Source: Bacteroides acidifaciens (GTDB lineage: Bacteria > Bacteroidota > Bacteroidia > Bacteroidales > Bacteroidaceae). From it: a DNA stretch of 64,000 bases. The stretch lies in the NCBI RefSeq assembly GCF_903181435.1, contig NZ_CAEUHO010000001.1:2046001-2110000 (forward strand), given 5' to 3'. The notes beneath the pieces are model-generated. The model saw nothing but the letters and a program-made list of their open reading frames with translations, ran no database searches and was not told where the DNA came from. Below, one piece after another: positions 44,189 to 52,746 of this stretch. Both the position numbers and the translations under genes were made by a program. The first letter of the stretch is position 1, and each line of letters opens with the position of its first letter.

Positions 44189-44731
44189 ATGAAAGAAGAA
44201 ATAATTATAGCAGGATTCGGTGGACAAGGCGTATTGTCCATGGGTAAGATTCTGGCTTATTCGGGTCTGATGGAAGGCAAGGAAGTGAGCTGGATGCCTG
44301 CATACGGTCCTGAACAACGCGGTGGAACAGCCAACGTTACAGTAATTGTAAGCGATGACAAGGTTTCTTCGCCCATCTTGAGCAAATATGACACTGCCAT
44401 CATTCTGAACCAGCCTTCACTCGAAAAGTTTGAAAGCAAAGTAAAGCCCGGCGGTATCCTTATTTACGACGGTTACGGAATCATCAACCCGCCTACCCGC
44501 AAGGACATCAAAGTATATCGCATTGACGCGATGGACGCAGCCAATGAGATGAACAATGCCAAGGCGTTCAACATGATTGTACTCGGCGGTTTATTGAAAC
44601 TCCGCCCGATTGTCACGCTGGAAAATGTAATCAAAGGACTGAAGAAAACCCTGCCGGAACGCCACCACCACTTGATTCCCATGAATGAGGAAGCCATCAA
44701 GAAAGGTATGGAGCTAATCCGTGAGGTTTGA
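44189..44731 (+). CDS. 2-oxoacid:ferredoxin oxidoreductase gamma subunit
   Basis: 180 aa POR-gamma domain: AGFGGQGVLSMGKILAYSG (about 7-25), SWMPAYGPEQRGGTANVTVIVSD (about 34-56) and NMIVLGGLLKLRP (about 127-139) are the family motifs. It binds coenzyme A and completes the four-subunit enzyme. Last gene of the operon. The 120-bp gap after it holds an inverted and tandem repeat and then the porin gene. Confidence 0.93.
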   Translation: MKEEIIIAGFGGQGVLSMGKILAYSGLMEGKEVSWMPAYGPEQRGGTANVTVIVSDDKVSSPILSKYDTAIILNQPSLEKFESKVKPGGILIYDGYGIINPPTRKDIKVYRIDAMDAANEMNNAKAFNMIVLGGLLKLRPIVTLENVIKGLKKTLPERHHHLIPMNEEAIKKGMELIREV

Positions 44732-44740
44732 TAAATTAAA

Positions 44741-44826
44741 AATTGAGAATTGGGAATTAAGAAATAATTGCTCGGTAAGTAAAGGATGCAACATATTTTT
44801 CAATTCTCAATTCTCAATTCTCAATT
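44741..44826. repeat. AATTGAGAATTG inverted repeat with CAATTCT tandem heptamers
   Basis: AATTGAGAATTG (44741-44752) is the reverse complement of CAATTCTCAATT (44801-44812). The right arm continues as three CAATTCT heptamers plus CAATT (44801-44826). It may terminate or stabilise the oxidoreductase mRNA. The heptamers also occupy the -33 region of the porin promoter, so copy number could alter porin expression. This is inference. Confidence 0.6.
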
Positions 44827-44834
44827 AAAGTAAG

Positions 44835-44842
44835 TATCTTTG
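44835..44842 (+). promoter_or_regulatory. -7 box immediately upstream of the porin start
   Basis: TATCTTTG, a full TAnnTTTG match, ends only 9 bp before the porin ATG at 44852. If used, the mRNA would be nearly leaderless. No -33 TTG is visible; heptamer repeats lie there instead. Confidence 0.4.
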
Positions 44843-44851
44843 TCCCCAATT

Positions 44852-46903
44852 ATGAGACGAATCTTACTATTATATATACTACTTTCCGTTATAGGTTTGA
44901 CAACTGTCCATGCGCAGTTCGATAATGGTCGACAAAGAGTGGACGAAAACGGATACGACCAATATGGTAATCAGGTAGACCCAGCCATGATTCCGGACAG
45001 GCTGGATAGTGCAAACGTTGAAGTACAGGGATTAGCGCCTACATTGTATATGTGGCGTATCAAAAATCAATTGGGCGACCGGACTATCATTCCGGCGGAT
45101 ACGACCTACCACCATTTCCAGAACACGAATCTTACAGACGGGCTGACCGGACATTACAACTACCTTGCCAATATGGGTTCTCCCCGTATGTCACGCATCT
45201 TCTTTGACCGTCGTGACCCGGAGCCGACTATTTTTATGGAGCCTTTCTCCAGTTTCTTTATCCGTCCTACGGAATTCAATTTTACAAACAGTAACGTGCC
45301 CTACACCAATCTTACCTATCATAAAGCGGGTAATAAAGTAAACGGTGAAGAACGTTTCAAATCATACTTCTCCGTCAATGTCAACAAAAAACTGGCTTTT
45401 GGTTTTAATATAGACTACTTGTACGGACGAGGGTACTACAACAATCAGAATACGGCATACTTCAACGCCGCATTTTTCGGCAGCTATATTGGCGACAAGT
45501 ATCAGATGCAAGCCATTTACAGCAATAATTACTTGAAAACAAATGAAAACGGAGGTATTGAGGACGACCGATATATCACCGCTCCCGAAGAAATGGCCCA
45601 AGGACAGAGGGAATACGAGTCAACCAATATTCCGACTAAGCTGAGTGAAACGACCAACCGTAATCACGACTTTTACATATTCCTTACCCAACGTTATAAT
45701 TTGGGGTTCAAACGTGATATACCACAGGCTGAGAATGACACGACTCCTGCCAAACAGGAATTCGTACCGGTCACCAGCTTCATACATACCATTCAAGTAG
45801 AGCGGGCACGGCACACCTTCAACTCTAATGACGATATGCGGAAGAAAAACTATTATCAGAATACTTATCTTGACCCCGACAATCCGATTGCCCACGACAG
45901 TACCACCTATGTAGGAATCAAGAACACCGTTGGTATTGCCCTGCTCGAAGGTTTCAACAAATATGCCAAAGCCGGTCTGACCGCATTTGCTTCCTATAAA
46001 ATCAGCAAGTACACACTGATGAATATGAACGGCAGCCCGTCTCCCGACAAATATAATGAAAACGAAATATTTGTAGGCGGTGAACTTTCCAAACGCGAAG
46101 GTAATGTGCTTCATTATCATGCTATCGGTGAAGTGGGGCTGGCAGGAAAAGCCATCGGACAGTTCAACGTGAAAGGGGATATTGACCTTAACTTCCCTTT
46201 GTGGAAAGACACGGTCAGTCTCATAGCCCGTGGTGAGGTCAGCAATAAACTTGCCCCTTTCTATATGCGTCATTACCATTCCAAACATTTCTTGTGGGAT
46301 AATGACATGGATAAAGAATTCCGTACCCGTATCGAGGGGGAATTGAGCATTGCCCGTTGGAGAACAAGGTTGAAAGCAGGAGTTGAAAATATAAAGAACT
46401 ATACTTACTTCAACCAACAGACAACACCCGAACAAAAAAGCGGAAGCCTGCAAGTATTATCGGCAAGCCTCAACCAGGACTTCAAGCTCGGAATATTCCA
46501 TTTGGACAACGAAGTGACCTGGCAGAAATCCAGTGACCAGACAGTGCTTCCCTTGCCCGACCTCTCACTGTATCACAACTTCTACATGCAGTTCAAACTG
46601 GCGAAGAAAGTACTTAGCGTGCAGTTGGGTGCCGACGTACGATACTTCACCAAATACAATGCCCCTGCGTATATGCCTGCCATCCAAAACTTCCACCTGC
46701 AACCGGCAAACGACCAGGTAGAGATTGGCGGCTACCCGATTGTGAATGTTTACGCGAACCTGCACTTAAAGCGTACGCGTTTCTATGTAATGATGTACCA
46801 CGTGAACCAAGGTATGAGCAGACCGAATTACTTCCTGTCTCCCCACTACCCCATCAACCCGCGTGTACTGAAATTCGGCCTTTCATGGAATTTCTATGAT
46901 TAA
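44852..46903 (+). CDS. Putative outer membrane porin (Porin_10-like)
   Basis: 683 aa from the ATG at 44852, with a type I signal peptide (ending TTVHAQ). The mature part is beta-rich with alternating aromatic residues throughout, many Asn/Tyr/Phe strands and an ending KFGLSWNFYD that suits outer membrane insertion. LTDGLTGHYNYLANMGSPRMSRIFFDRR (about 90-117) and the FNFTNSNVPYTNLTYHKAG region (about 140-158) are typical of the Bacteroidetes putative porin family (PF14121). Specificity is unknown. The solute-binding gene starts 17 bp later, suggesting joint expression. Confidence 0.8.
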   Translation: MRRILLLYILLSVIGLTTVHAQFDNGRQRVDENGYDQYGNQVDPAMIPDRLDSANVEVQGLAPTLYMWRIKNQLGDRTIIPADTTYHHFQNTNLTDGLTGHYNYLANMGSPRMSRIFFDRRDPEPTIFMEPFSSFFIRPTEFNFTNSNVPYTNLTYHKAGNKVNGEERFKSYFSVNVNKKLAFGFNIDYLYGRGYYNNQNTAYFNAAFFGSYIGDKYQMQAIYSNNYLKTNENGGIEDDRYITAPEEMAQGQREYESTNIPTKLSETTNRNHDFYIFLTQRYNLGFKRDIPQAENDTTPAKQEFVPVTSFIHTIQVERARHTFNSNDDMRKKNYYQNTYLDPDNPIAHDSTTYVGIKNTVGIALLEGFNKYAKAGLTAFASYKISKYTLMNMNGSPSPDKYNENEIFVGGELSKREGNVLHYHAIGEVGLAGKAIGQFNVKGDIDLNFPLWKDTVSLIARGEVSNKLAPFYMRHYHSKHFLWDNDMDKEFRTRIEGELSIARWRTRLKAGVENIKNYTYFNQQTTPEQKSGSLQVLSASLNQDFKLGIFHLDNEVTWQKSSDQTVLPLPDLSLYHNFYMQFKLAKKVLSVQLGADVRYFTKYNAPAYMPAIQNFHLQPANDQVEIGGYPIVNVYANLHLKRTRFYVMMYHVNQGMSRPNYFLSPHYPINPRVLKFGLSWNFYD

Positions 46904-46920
46904 CAAAAATCTTACGGCTT

Positions 46921-47760
46921 ATGGAGACACGCCCCAAACTGAGACTGTTCAGATATTTAGTACCTGTCGTTATTGTACTGGCCATCCTCTTTTCTGTCCG
47001 CCAATGCGGTAGTAAACAGGAAAAGCCGTCGGGACACCCGCGTGACTACGCAGCCATTGCCAAAGAAGGAATATTACGTGTAGCAACCGAATACAATTCC
47101 ACCAGTTTCTATGTAGACGGCGACACTATCTCCGGTTTCCATTATGAACTGATAGAAGCCTTTGCCCGCGACAAAGGGCTGAAAGCCGAGATAATGCCTT
47201 TCATGAGTTTTGAAGAACGGTTGAAAGGACTGGCGGAGGGACGTTTTGATGTCATCGCTTTCGGTATATTAGCCACTAGCGAACTCAAAGACTCCCTACT
47301 TCTCACCACGCCTATCGTACTCAACAAACAAGTGCTGGTGCAACGGAAAGAGACTGAAGAAAACGACTCACTCTATATCCGCAGCCAACTGGACCTGGCA
47401 CAGCGTACGCTTCATGTCGTGAAAGGCTCCCCTTCCATTTTGCGTGTCCGGAACCTGGGAAATGAAATCGGCGACACTATCTACATAAAGGAAATAGAGA
47501 AATACGGCCCCGAACAATTGATTTCACTGGTAGCTCACGGAGATATCGACTATGCCGTTTGTGACGAAAGTATCGCACGGGCGGTCGCGGACTCTTTGCC
47601 ACAGATAGACATCAATACCGCAATCAGCTTTACGCAGTTCTACTCATGGGCAGTCAGCAAACAATCACCCGTCTTACTCGATAGTTTGAATACATGGCTG
47701 GATAAATTCCAAAAGGAAAAGGAATACCAAAAGCTTTATAAAAAATACTATACCCGATAA
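46921..47760 (+). CDS. Extracellular solute-binding protein family 3 (MltF-N-like), membrane anchored
   Basis: 279 aa. One N-terminal hydrophobic segment (about 10-28) acts as uncleaved anchor or signal; the Cys in VRQCGS is a poor lipobox. The mature part has the type 3 periplasmic-binding fold: GILRVATEYNSTSFYVDGDTISGFHYELIEAFARDKG (about 49-85), FDVIAFGILATSELKDSLLLT (about 106-126), HVVKGSPSILRVRNLG and a C-terminal LDKFQKEKEYQKLYKKYY helix. This is the same fold as the N-terminal domain of MltF and of amino-acid ABC binding proteins. No permease is nearby. The lytic transglycosylase domain of MltF is absent. Confidence 0.8.
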   Translation: METRPKLRLFRYLVPVVIVLAILFSVRQCGSKQEKPSGHPRDYAAIAKEGILRVATEYNSTSFYVDGDTISGFHYELIEAFARDKGLKAEIMPFMSFEERLKGLAEGRFDVIAFGILATSELKDSLLLTTPIVLNKQVLVQRKETEENDSLYIRSQLDLAQRTLHVVKGSPSILRVRNLGNEIGDTIYIKEIEKYGPEQLISLVAHGDIDYAVCDESIARAVADSLPQIDINTAISFTQFYSWAVSKQSPVLLDSLNTWLDKFQKEKEYQKLYKKYYTR

Positions 47761-47762
47761 AG

Positions 47763-47793
47763 TTGCTCTTAACAAAAAATAGCTTTATCTTTG
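47763..47793 (+). promoter_or_regulatory. Promoter of the Gfo/Idh/MocA gene
   Basis: TTG (47763-47765), a 20-bp spacer and TATCTTTG (47786-47793) fit the Bacteroides consensus. It sets the start of the next gene at ATG 47832 rather than at the in-frame TTG, which coincides with the -33 element. Confidence 0.65.
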
Positions 47794-47831
47794 GAGTTCG
47801 TTTAAAACAGGCACAAATAGGTAATAACATT

Positions 47832-48818
47832 ATGAGTGAAAAGATTATCAAATGGGGCTTCATCGGTTGCGGAGAAGTAACCAAGACGAAAAGTGGTCCC
47901 GCTTTCCAGAAAGTAGAACATTCGGAAGTCGTGGCAGTAATGAGCCGTGACGGTGCGAAAGCAAAAGCTTATGCCAAAGAAAGAGGTATCAAGAAATGGT
48001 ATGATGATGCACAGGAGCTGATAGACGACCCGGAAGTAAATGCTATATATATCGCTACTCCCCCTTCTTCACATGCCACTTATGCCATCATGTCCATGAA
48101 AGCAGGCAAGCCTGCCTATATTGAGAAGCCGATGGCCGTCACTTACGAAGAGTGTACCCGCATCAACCGTATATCCAACGAGACGGGGGTTCCCTGCTTT
48201 GTTGCCTATTACCGCCGTTACCTTCCATACTTTCAGAAAGTAAAGGAACTGGTAGAGAACGGGACTATCGGTAACGTTATCAATGTGCAGATTCGTTTTG
48301 CTCAGCCGCCGCGCGATTTGGATTACAATCGTAATAATCTTCCCTGGCGTGTGCAAGCGGATATTGCCGGAGGCGGTTACTTCTATGACCTTGCTCCGCA
48401 TCAGATTGATTTATTACAGGATATGTTCGGTTGCATCCTCGAAGCCAGCGGATACAAGAGCAATCGCGGCGGGCTTTACCCTGCCGAAGATACCCTGAGT
48501 GCTTGTTTCCAGTTTGATAACGGGCTGGTGGGTAGCGGTTCCTGGTGTTTCGTCGCCCATGATTCCGCCCGTGAAGACCGTATAGAGATTATCGGTGACA
48601 AGGGAATGATTTGTTTCTCCGTCTTTACATACGAGCCTATCGGACTGCATACAGAGAAAGGACGCGAGGAAATCTGTATCGGCAATCCTGAACACGTGCA
48701 GCAACCGCTTATCCAGGCGGTGGTAGACCACCTATTAGGTAAGTCCGTTTGTTCTTGCGACGGTGAAAGCGCAACGTTGACCAACTGGGTAATGGATAAG
48801 ATTCTCGGAAAACTCTAA
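47832..48818 (+). CDS. Gfo/Idh/MocA-family NAD(P)-dependent oxidoreductase
   Basis: 328 aa from the ATG at 47832. N-terminal Rossmann fold with WGFIGCGEVTKTKSGPAF (about 8-25), then NAIYIATPPSSHATYAIMSMKAGKPAYIEKPMAVTYEE (about 70-107), which includes the EKP motif with the catalytic lysine. The substrate domain contains the YDLAPHQIDLLQDMFG motif (near 186) with the histidine common to this family. Substrate is likely a sugar, inositol or derivative but cannot be named. It stands alone between a transporter-like pair and a deaminase gene. Confidence 0.9.
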   Translation: MSEKIIKWGFIGCGEVTKTKSGPAFQKVEHSEVVAVMSRDGAKAKAYAKERGIKKWYDDAQELIDDPEVNAIYIATPPSSHATYAIMSMKAGKPAYIEKPMAVTYEECTRINRISNETGVPCFVAYYRRYLPYFQKVKELVENGTIGNVINVQIRFAQPPRDLDYNRNNLPWRVQADIAGGGYFYDLAPHQIDLLQDMFGCILEASGYKSNRGGLYPAEDTLSACFQFDNGLVGSGSWCFVAHDSAREDRIEIIGDKGMICFSVFTYEPIGLHTEKGREEICIGNPEHVQQPLIQAVVDHLLGKSVCSCDGESATLTNWVMDKILGKL

Positions 48819-48984
48819 AGGAACGCCCTTCAAATCTTTATTTAGCATACAAAAAGTACCGGTGTCTCGAATATCCGCATACACACACTACCTACGGACT
48901 CGTTGAGAAGAATAAAGGTTCCGAACCAACTCCTTTCTCGTTTGGTGCTTGCTGATACTGGTAAGAAATAAATAGAAAACGCCC

Positions 48985-49047
48985 TTGTATATTGTTAGTT
49001 TTTTCTATCTTTGTAGAACATGAGATTAGAATAAAACTAACAATATA
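48985..49047 (+). promoter_or_regulatory. Deaminase promoter bracketed by a 15-bp perfect inverted repeat
   Basis: TTG (48985-48987), an 18-bp spacer and TATCTTTG (49006-49013) form the promoter. TATATTGTTAGTTTT (48988-49002) lies in the spacer and its exact reverse complement AAAACTAACAATATA (49033-49047) lies in the leader, 11 bp before the ATG. The arms could be an operator pair, and a hairpin including the promoter would form only in DNA, since the left arm is not transcribed. A regulator binding both arms would clamp the start site. Confidence 0.65.
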
Positions 49048-49058
49048 TTTTTTGCGCT

Positions 49059-49529
49059 ATGACAAAAGAAGAATTGATGCGGAAAGCTATCGAGCTTTCT
49101 AAAGAGAACATTGAAAATGGTGGAGGTCCGTTTGGTGCTGTGATTGCTACCAAAGAGGGGGAAATAGTTGCAACAGGCGTGAACCGTGTTACGGCATCCT
49201 GCGACCCTACTGCTCACGCTGAAGTGAGCGCCATACGTGCCGCTGCTGCGAAGCTCGGGACATTCAACCTTAGCGGATACGAAATCTATACCTCTTGCGA
49301 ACCTTGCCCGATGTGTCTGGGTGCTATCTATTGGGCACGACTGGACAAGATGTATTACGGCAACAATAAAACTGATGCCAAGAATATCGGCTTTGACGAC
49401 TCTTTTATTTATGACGAACTGGAACTTAAACCGGAAGACAGAAAACTACCCTCAGAAATCTTACTGCATAATGAAGCCCTTACTACCTTCAAAGCCTGGG
49501 TGGCCAAAGAAGACAAGATAGAATATTAA
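49059..49529 (+). CDS. Nucleoside/guanine deaminase (CDA/dCMP deaminase fold)
   Basis: 156 aa. Zinc-site motifs are complete: HAEVSAIRAA (about 57-66) with the catalytic Glu, and SCEPCPMCLGAIYWARL (about 82-98) with the two zinc cysteines. GGGPFGAVI near residue 23 and the C-terminal YYGNNKTDAKNIGFDDSFIYDEL segment resemble the guanine deaminase GuaD group more than TadA. The expected reaction is guanine to xanthine in purine salvage. Single gene with its own promoter and a strong terminator. TadA (tRNA adenosine deaminase) was considered but the C-terminus and length favour GuaD. Confidence 0.85.
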   Translation: MTKEELMRKAIELSKENIENGGGPFGAVIATKEGEIVATGVNRVTASCDPTAHAEVSAIRAAAAKLGTFNLSGYEIYTSCEPCPMCLGAIYWARLDKMYYGNNKTDAKNIGFDDSFIYDELELKPEDRKLPSEILLHNEALTTFKAWVAKEDKIEY

Positions 49530-49542
49530 AAGTGATACTAAT

Positions 49543-49588
49543 AAAAATCCCTGGAATTGCTGTAGACACTCAGCATCCAGGGATTTTT
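49543..49588. terminator. Bidirectional terminator between deaminase and FadL genes
   Basis: AAAAATCCCTGGA (49543-49555) pairs perfectly with TCCAGGGATTTTT (49576-49588) around a 20-nt loop. A and T runs at the two ends suit both strands. It lies between convergent genes. Confidence 0.9.
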
Positions 49589-49635
49589 CACACACAAAAG
49601 TTATTATTGAAATTGAAAACTGTCTCTTTATCAGA

Positions 49636-51231
49636 TTAGAAACGCATACCTAAAGTAAGAACCACCTTATGGTTATTGTTCGTCACTTTCGTTCCAGGTA
49701 AATCTAAACTATCGAAAGCATAGAATGTTTCTTTATAAGTATTATACATATATGCCATGTCTACATAGAAACTTTTACCACGATAACCGCAACCCAATGT
49801 ATAATTATCAGTAGCACCCGGATTAGAGAACTCCGTATCAGTACGCATTGAATTTACAGGAAGATACTTAAAAGCATCTGATTTCAAAGGAGCAGTAATA
49901 TGATTATATCCTAAACGGAATGCAAATTCCGGTGCTAATTTAAACTCAGCTCCAACACGAAGTGTATGAACAGCCTTCATCATTGCTTTAATGTCTGCAG
50001 TCTGTCCCAATTCATATCCGTCCAGATCTTTCATTTTAGCTGAAGTGCGGTCTGAATATTCATACTCAACTCCCAATGCAACAGAAGAACCAATGGTATA
50101 TCCCATACTTGCATTAAACTTCCACGGAGTTATCAACTTATATTCATATTCTCCTTCAGTATCATTCCCACGAGCATCATAAGGTTTGGTAATGCCACGT
50201 GTAGTCTCATTCAAATCAAAATTAATATAAGCAGTATTACGCTCCTTCAAACTAAAGAAAGTCGGAGTATGTACAGCAGCACCAATACGGAATGAGGATG
50301 ACTCAAAAGGACGAAGAATAAAACCAAGTTTAAAATCAACTCCGCTACCATTTACCCAGAAATCATTTCCTAAAGTATATCCTCCATGACCATTTCCGTC
50401 CTTATCAGTAAAGTCTTCATTATATTCACTAGTCCTGTCATAGTTTACACTATAAAGTCCTAATGTGGCTCCAACATAAAAACGATCATAAAAATTCAGT
50501 GCACCGTTCAAATCAAAAGAATGGATACCTCCACTTTCTTTCGAGCGATAAGACTGACTCACAGCATCTCCTGCCTGGAAATAGGGTTCATATCCATCAA
50601 AAGAAGGTTCTGCATCCGGATTCTCCAGATCTACTTTCCCATAAACAGGATTCACTAAATGTGCATTATATCCCATAATACCCAACCAAGGCAATTCAGG
50701 ATTCTGAAAAGCATCATCGCTCCTCAAAGCAGCTTCCGTGAACGGATCAAAGTCTCCGTATGAATCAAAGTTCACCATATTAGCCATCTGAACTGTTTGG
50801 GAAGTATTGAATACTCCACTCGCCAACATACTTCTATTGAATGACTTCATTTTGCGATAATTGAAACCAAAGTTGGCAAATCTCAAAGCAGTCGTATTTC
50901 CTATTTTTGTGGAAAACACAAATCCGGCATTATCGAATGAACCATGAAACTTATCAAAACTTGCCCCATTCGCTTTCACTCCTGTATTATCAAAGCCAAA
51001 TGAAACCATAGCATCATTGCTACGATAAATTCCGATACCAGCAGGATTAGTTCCTATAGTGGTTATATCTCCGCCTAAAGCTCCCATAGCACCGCCCATA
51101 CCGACAAAGCGGGCAGTTCCATTCAAATCACTTCCCATCCATCGATTTGCATCATAGATAGTTGTTTGAGCATTTAGAAATCCTGCACTTATCAAAAGAA
51201 TACAAATCGCTAATATTCTATTACTTTTCAT
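49636..51231 (-). CDS. FadL/TodX (OMPP1)-type outer membrane protein
   Basis: 531 aa from the ATG at 51231. Signal peptide ending FLNAQ (about 1-22). NRWMGSDLNGTARFVGMGGAMGALGGDITTIGTNPAGIGIYRSND (about 29-73) is the family opening, with the NPAG motif typical of FadL-like 14-strand barrels. The end is TLGMRF, with a terminal aromatic as in outer membrane barrels. Related proteins carry long-chain fatty acids or other hydrophobic compounds, but the substrate is unknown here. It starts 25 bp after the stop of the secreted Trp/Gly- and Ser/Arg-rich protein, so the two are co-transcribed. Confidence 0.88.
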   Translation of the reverse strand: MKSNRILAICILLISAGFLNAQTTIYDANRWMGSDLNGTARFVGMGGAMGALGGDITTIGTNPAGIGIYRSNDAMVSFGFDNTGVKANGASFDKFHGSFDNAGFVFSTKIGNTTALRFANFGFNYRKMKSFNRSMLASGVFNTSQTVQMANMVNFDSYGDFDPFTEAALRSDDAFQNPELPWLGIMGYNAHLVNPVYGKVDLENPDAEPSFDGYEPYFQAGDAVSQSYRSKESGGIHSFDLNGALNFYDRFYVGATLGLYSVNYDRTSEYNEDFTDKDGNGHGGYTLGNDFWVNGSGVDFKLGFILRPFESSSFRIGAAVHTPTFFSLKERNTAYINFDLNETTRGITKPYDARGNDTEGEYEYKLITPWKFNASMGYTIGSSVALGVEYEYSDRTSAKMKDLDGYELGQTADIKAMMKAVHTLRVGAEFKLAPEFAFRLGYNHITAPLKSDAFKYLPVNSMRTDTEFSNPGATDNYTLGCGYRGKSFYVDMAYMYNTYKETFYAFDSLDLPGTKVTNNNHKVVLTLGMRF

Positions 51232-51256
51232 AATCAATCTCTTTTGAAATTATAAA

Positions 51257-52591
51257 CTATCTTCTATAGCTACCACCAGAACTACGTGAAGAGCCACCAC
51301 CGCTACTACGTGAAGAACTGCCACTGCTGCCAGAACTACGAGAATAACTACCGCTACTACCTGATGAATAACTACCTCCACTACTTCTTGAATAACTACC
51401 TGAATTAGAAGAGCGGGATGATGATCTGTCAGGGGTATAACTTCTTGATGGAGAAGTGGAACTTCCACGTGAATAGCTACCACTGCTTCTACGACTAGTA
51501 TTTGTTCCAGAGCTTCCCGTCGAGCTATTACTTCTAGTATAAGAAGAGCCGGAGTTGCGTGTACTAGTAGCACTAGAGGTACGTGTACTGCTTGGACGCG
51601 TATACGTTTCTGTATTTCTACGAGAGTATGAACTTCCTGAACGAATAGAGCTATTGCTACCACTACGAGTATAATTGCGAGTTCCAACAACTCTGCTATT
51701 TGTACCTGTACTACCTGAACGGCGAACACTTTGTCCAACAGAAGAATTAGCAGGTCTAGTAGTTGATGAACCAACACCTCTTCTGTAAGAAGTAGAATTA
51801 TAATTTCTCGAACCGGAATAATAGGAACGATTATTACCATTAATCACACTACGCCCGGCATAATATGGTCTTCCACCTCCGCCCCAGCCCCAGCTAGGAC
51901 CACCATGCCAATGGTGATGATGTCCCCAATATCCGCCGCCATACCAGCCACCCCAGTAGCCGCCACCCCAATAACCGGGGTAATATCCCCAAGCATAGTA
52001 AGGACGATTCCATCCCCAGCCATAGTTCCAGCCCCAGCCGTAAGAACCATAACGCCAATCCCACCACATCGGGTTACTGAACGTCGGGAATGCATAAGCA
52101 TACATACCATCGGTATATACGTTCCAGTCCCATGAATTCGGACCATAAACTACATCCCAATAGAGCGGGCTGCTGATACTGATTGCGAAACGCGGATTGC
52201 GGAAACGGATGATACGTTCTGCGTATTCATAGTCGTCTTGCGTACCATTGAATTCGCCGGTCACCCATTCTCCGTCCAAATCCGGATTAGATTTTTCTTT
52301 TATGTATAAGGTATCATTATCCATTACGAATTCATTATCACGTGCATCGTAACGGCGGTTATATTCATCCACGTCCCGTGTCCTGCCCTTGCGGTCTTGA
52401 ACCACTACGGTAGTACCCGGTGAAGTATAGATGTTGGTCACCTGTTTCTTCGGTTCCTTCCGGACTGGAGTTTCTTTTTTCTCCTGTTTGCCTTTGGAAG
52501 GTACGAAGTAAAGGTCGTCATCAACGCTTTGTGCCATCAAGCCTATCGGAAGGCACAAGGCAAATAGCAAGAAGTAAACAATCTTTTTCAT
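51257..52591 (-). CDS. Secreted low-complexity protein, Trp/Tyr/Gly-rich centre and Ser/Arg-rich tail
   Basis: 444 aa. Signal peptide (about 1-20, ending LMAQ). A charged segment (about 30-130) includes EYNRRYDARDNEFVMDNDTLY. Residues about 150-250 are dominated by Trp, Tyr and Gly with an HHHHWHGG cluster that could bind metal. Residues about 260-444 are Ser/Arg/Thr/Gly repeats (SYSRSSGGSYSS and variants) and very likely disordered. No domain recognised. Mass and composition suggest a surface or cell-envelope structural protein. It is the first gene of a minus operon with the FadL-like gene. The promoter TATCTTTG is at 52640-52633, 42 nt upstream. A second 196-aa frame over the repeats is an artefact of composition. 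Confidence 0.75.
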   Translation of the reverse strand: MKKIVYFLLFALCLPIGLMAQSVDDDLYFVPSKGKQEKKETPVRKEPKKQVTNIYTSPGTTVVVQDRKGRTRDVDEYNRRYDARDNEFVMDNDTLYIKEKSNPDLDGEWVTGEFNGTQDDYEYAERIIRFRNPRFAISISSPLYWDVVYGPNSWDWNVYTDGMYAYAFPTFSNPMWWDWRYGSYGWGWNYGWGWNRPYYAWGYYPGYWGGGYWGGWYGGGYWGHHHHWHGGPSWGWGGGGRPYYAGRSVINGNNRSYYSGSRNYNSTSYRRGVGSSTTRPANSSVGQSVRRSGSTGTNSRVVGTRNYTRSGSNSSIRSGSSYSRRNTETYTRPSSTRTSSATSTRNSGSSYTRSNSSTGSSGTNTSRRSSGSYSRGSSTSPSRSYTPDRSSSRSSNSGSYSRSSGGSYSSGSSGSYSRSSGSSGSSSRSSGGGSSRSSGGSYRR

Positions 52592-52632
52592 ATCATCTCG
52601 GTTTATGTAATTACTTAAACTTATTCACGTTA

Positions 52633-52640
52633 CAAAGATA
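52633..52640 (-). promoter_or_regulatory. -7 box of the Trp/Ser-rich protein operon
   Basis: The minus strand reads TATCTTTG at 52640-52633, leaving a leader of about 40 nt. No -33 TTG is evident on this strand. Confidence 0.45.
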
Positions 52641-52708
52641 AGGAAGAGATTTTTTATCCTTGGGAGATTTTCCCGAAAGAGAAGTAGGGAAATCCCTAAA
52701 AAGTCTAT

Positions 52709-52716
52709 TATCTTTG
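52709..52716 (+). promoter_or_regulatory. -7 box of prmA
   Basis: TATCTTTG at 52709-52716 precedes the prmA ATG by 30 bp. The small palindrome TAGGGA-AA-TCCCTA lies at about 52685-52698, just upstream of the -7, and could be a regulatory site. Confidence 0.45.
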
Positions 52717-52746
52717 CACATTATTCACTAGAAAAAGAAAACAACC

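Noticed and set aside
45620..46453. 277-codon minus-strand open frame over the porin gene
   Set aside because: Antisense frame with no recognisable domain; the porin frame has a signal peptide and beta-barrel pattern.
47763..47831. TTG start for the Gfo/Idh protein
   Set aside because: The TTG is the -33 element of a consensus promoter; translation from there is not possible on that transcript.
49059..49529. tRNA-specific adenosine deaminase TadA
   Set aside because: The zinc motifs fit both, but the GGGPFGAVI start and the C-terminal segment after the PCPMC motif fit the guanine deaminase group better. Kept as an alternative.
51250..51840. 196-codon minus-strand frame, Val/Ile-rich
   Set aside because: It is a shifted reading of the Ser/Arg-rich repeats of the secreted protein; composition is an artefact of the repeat.
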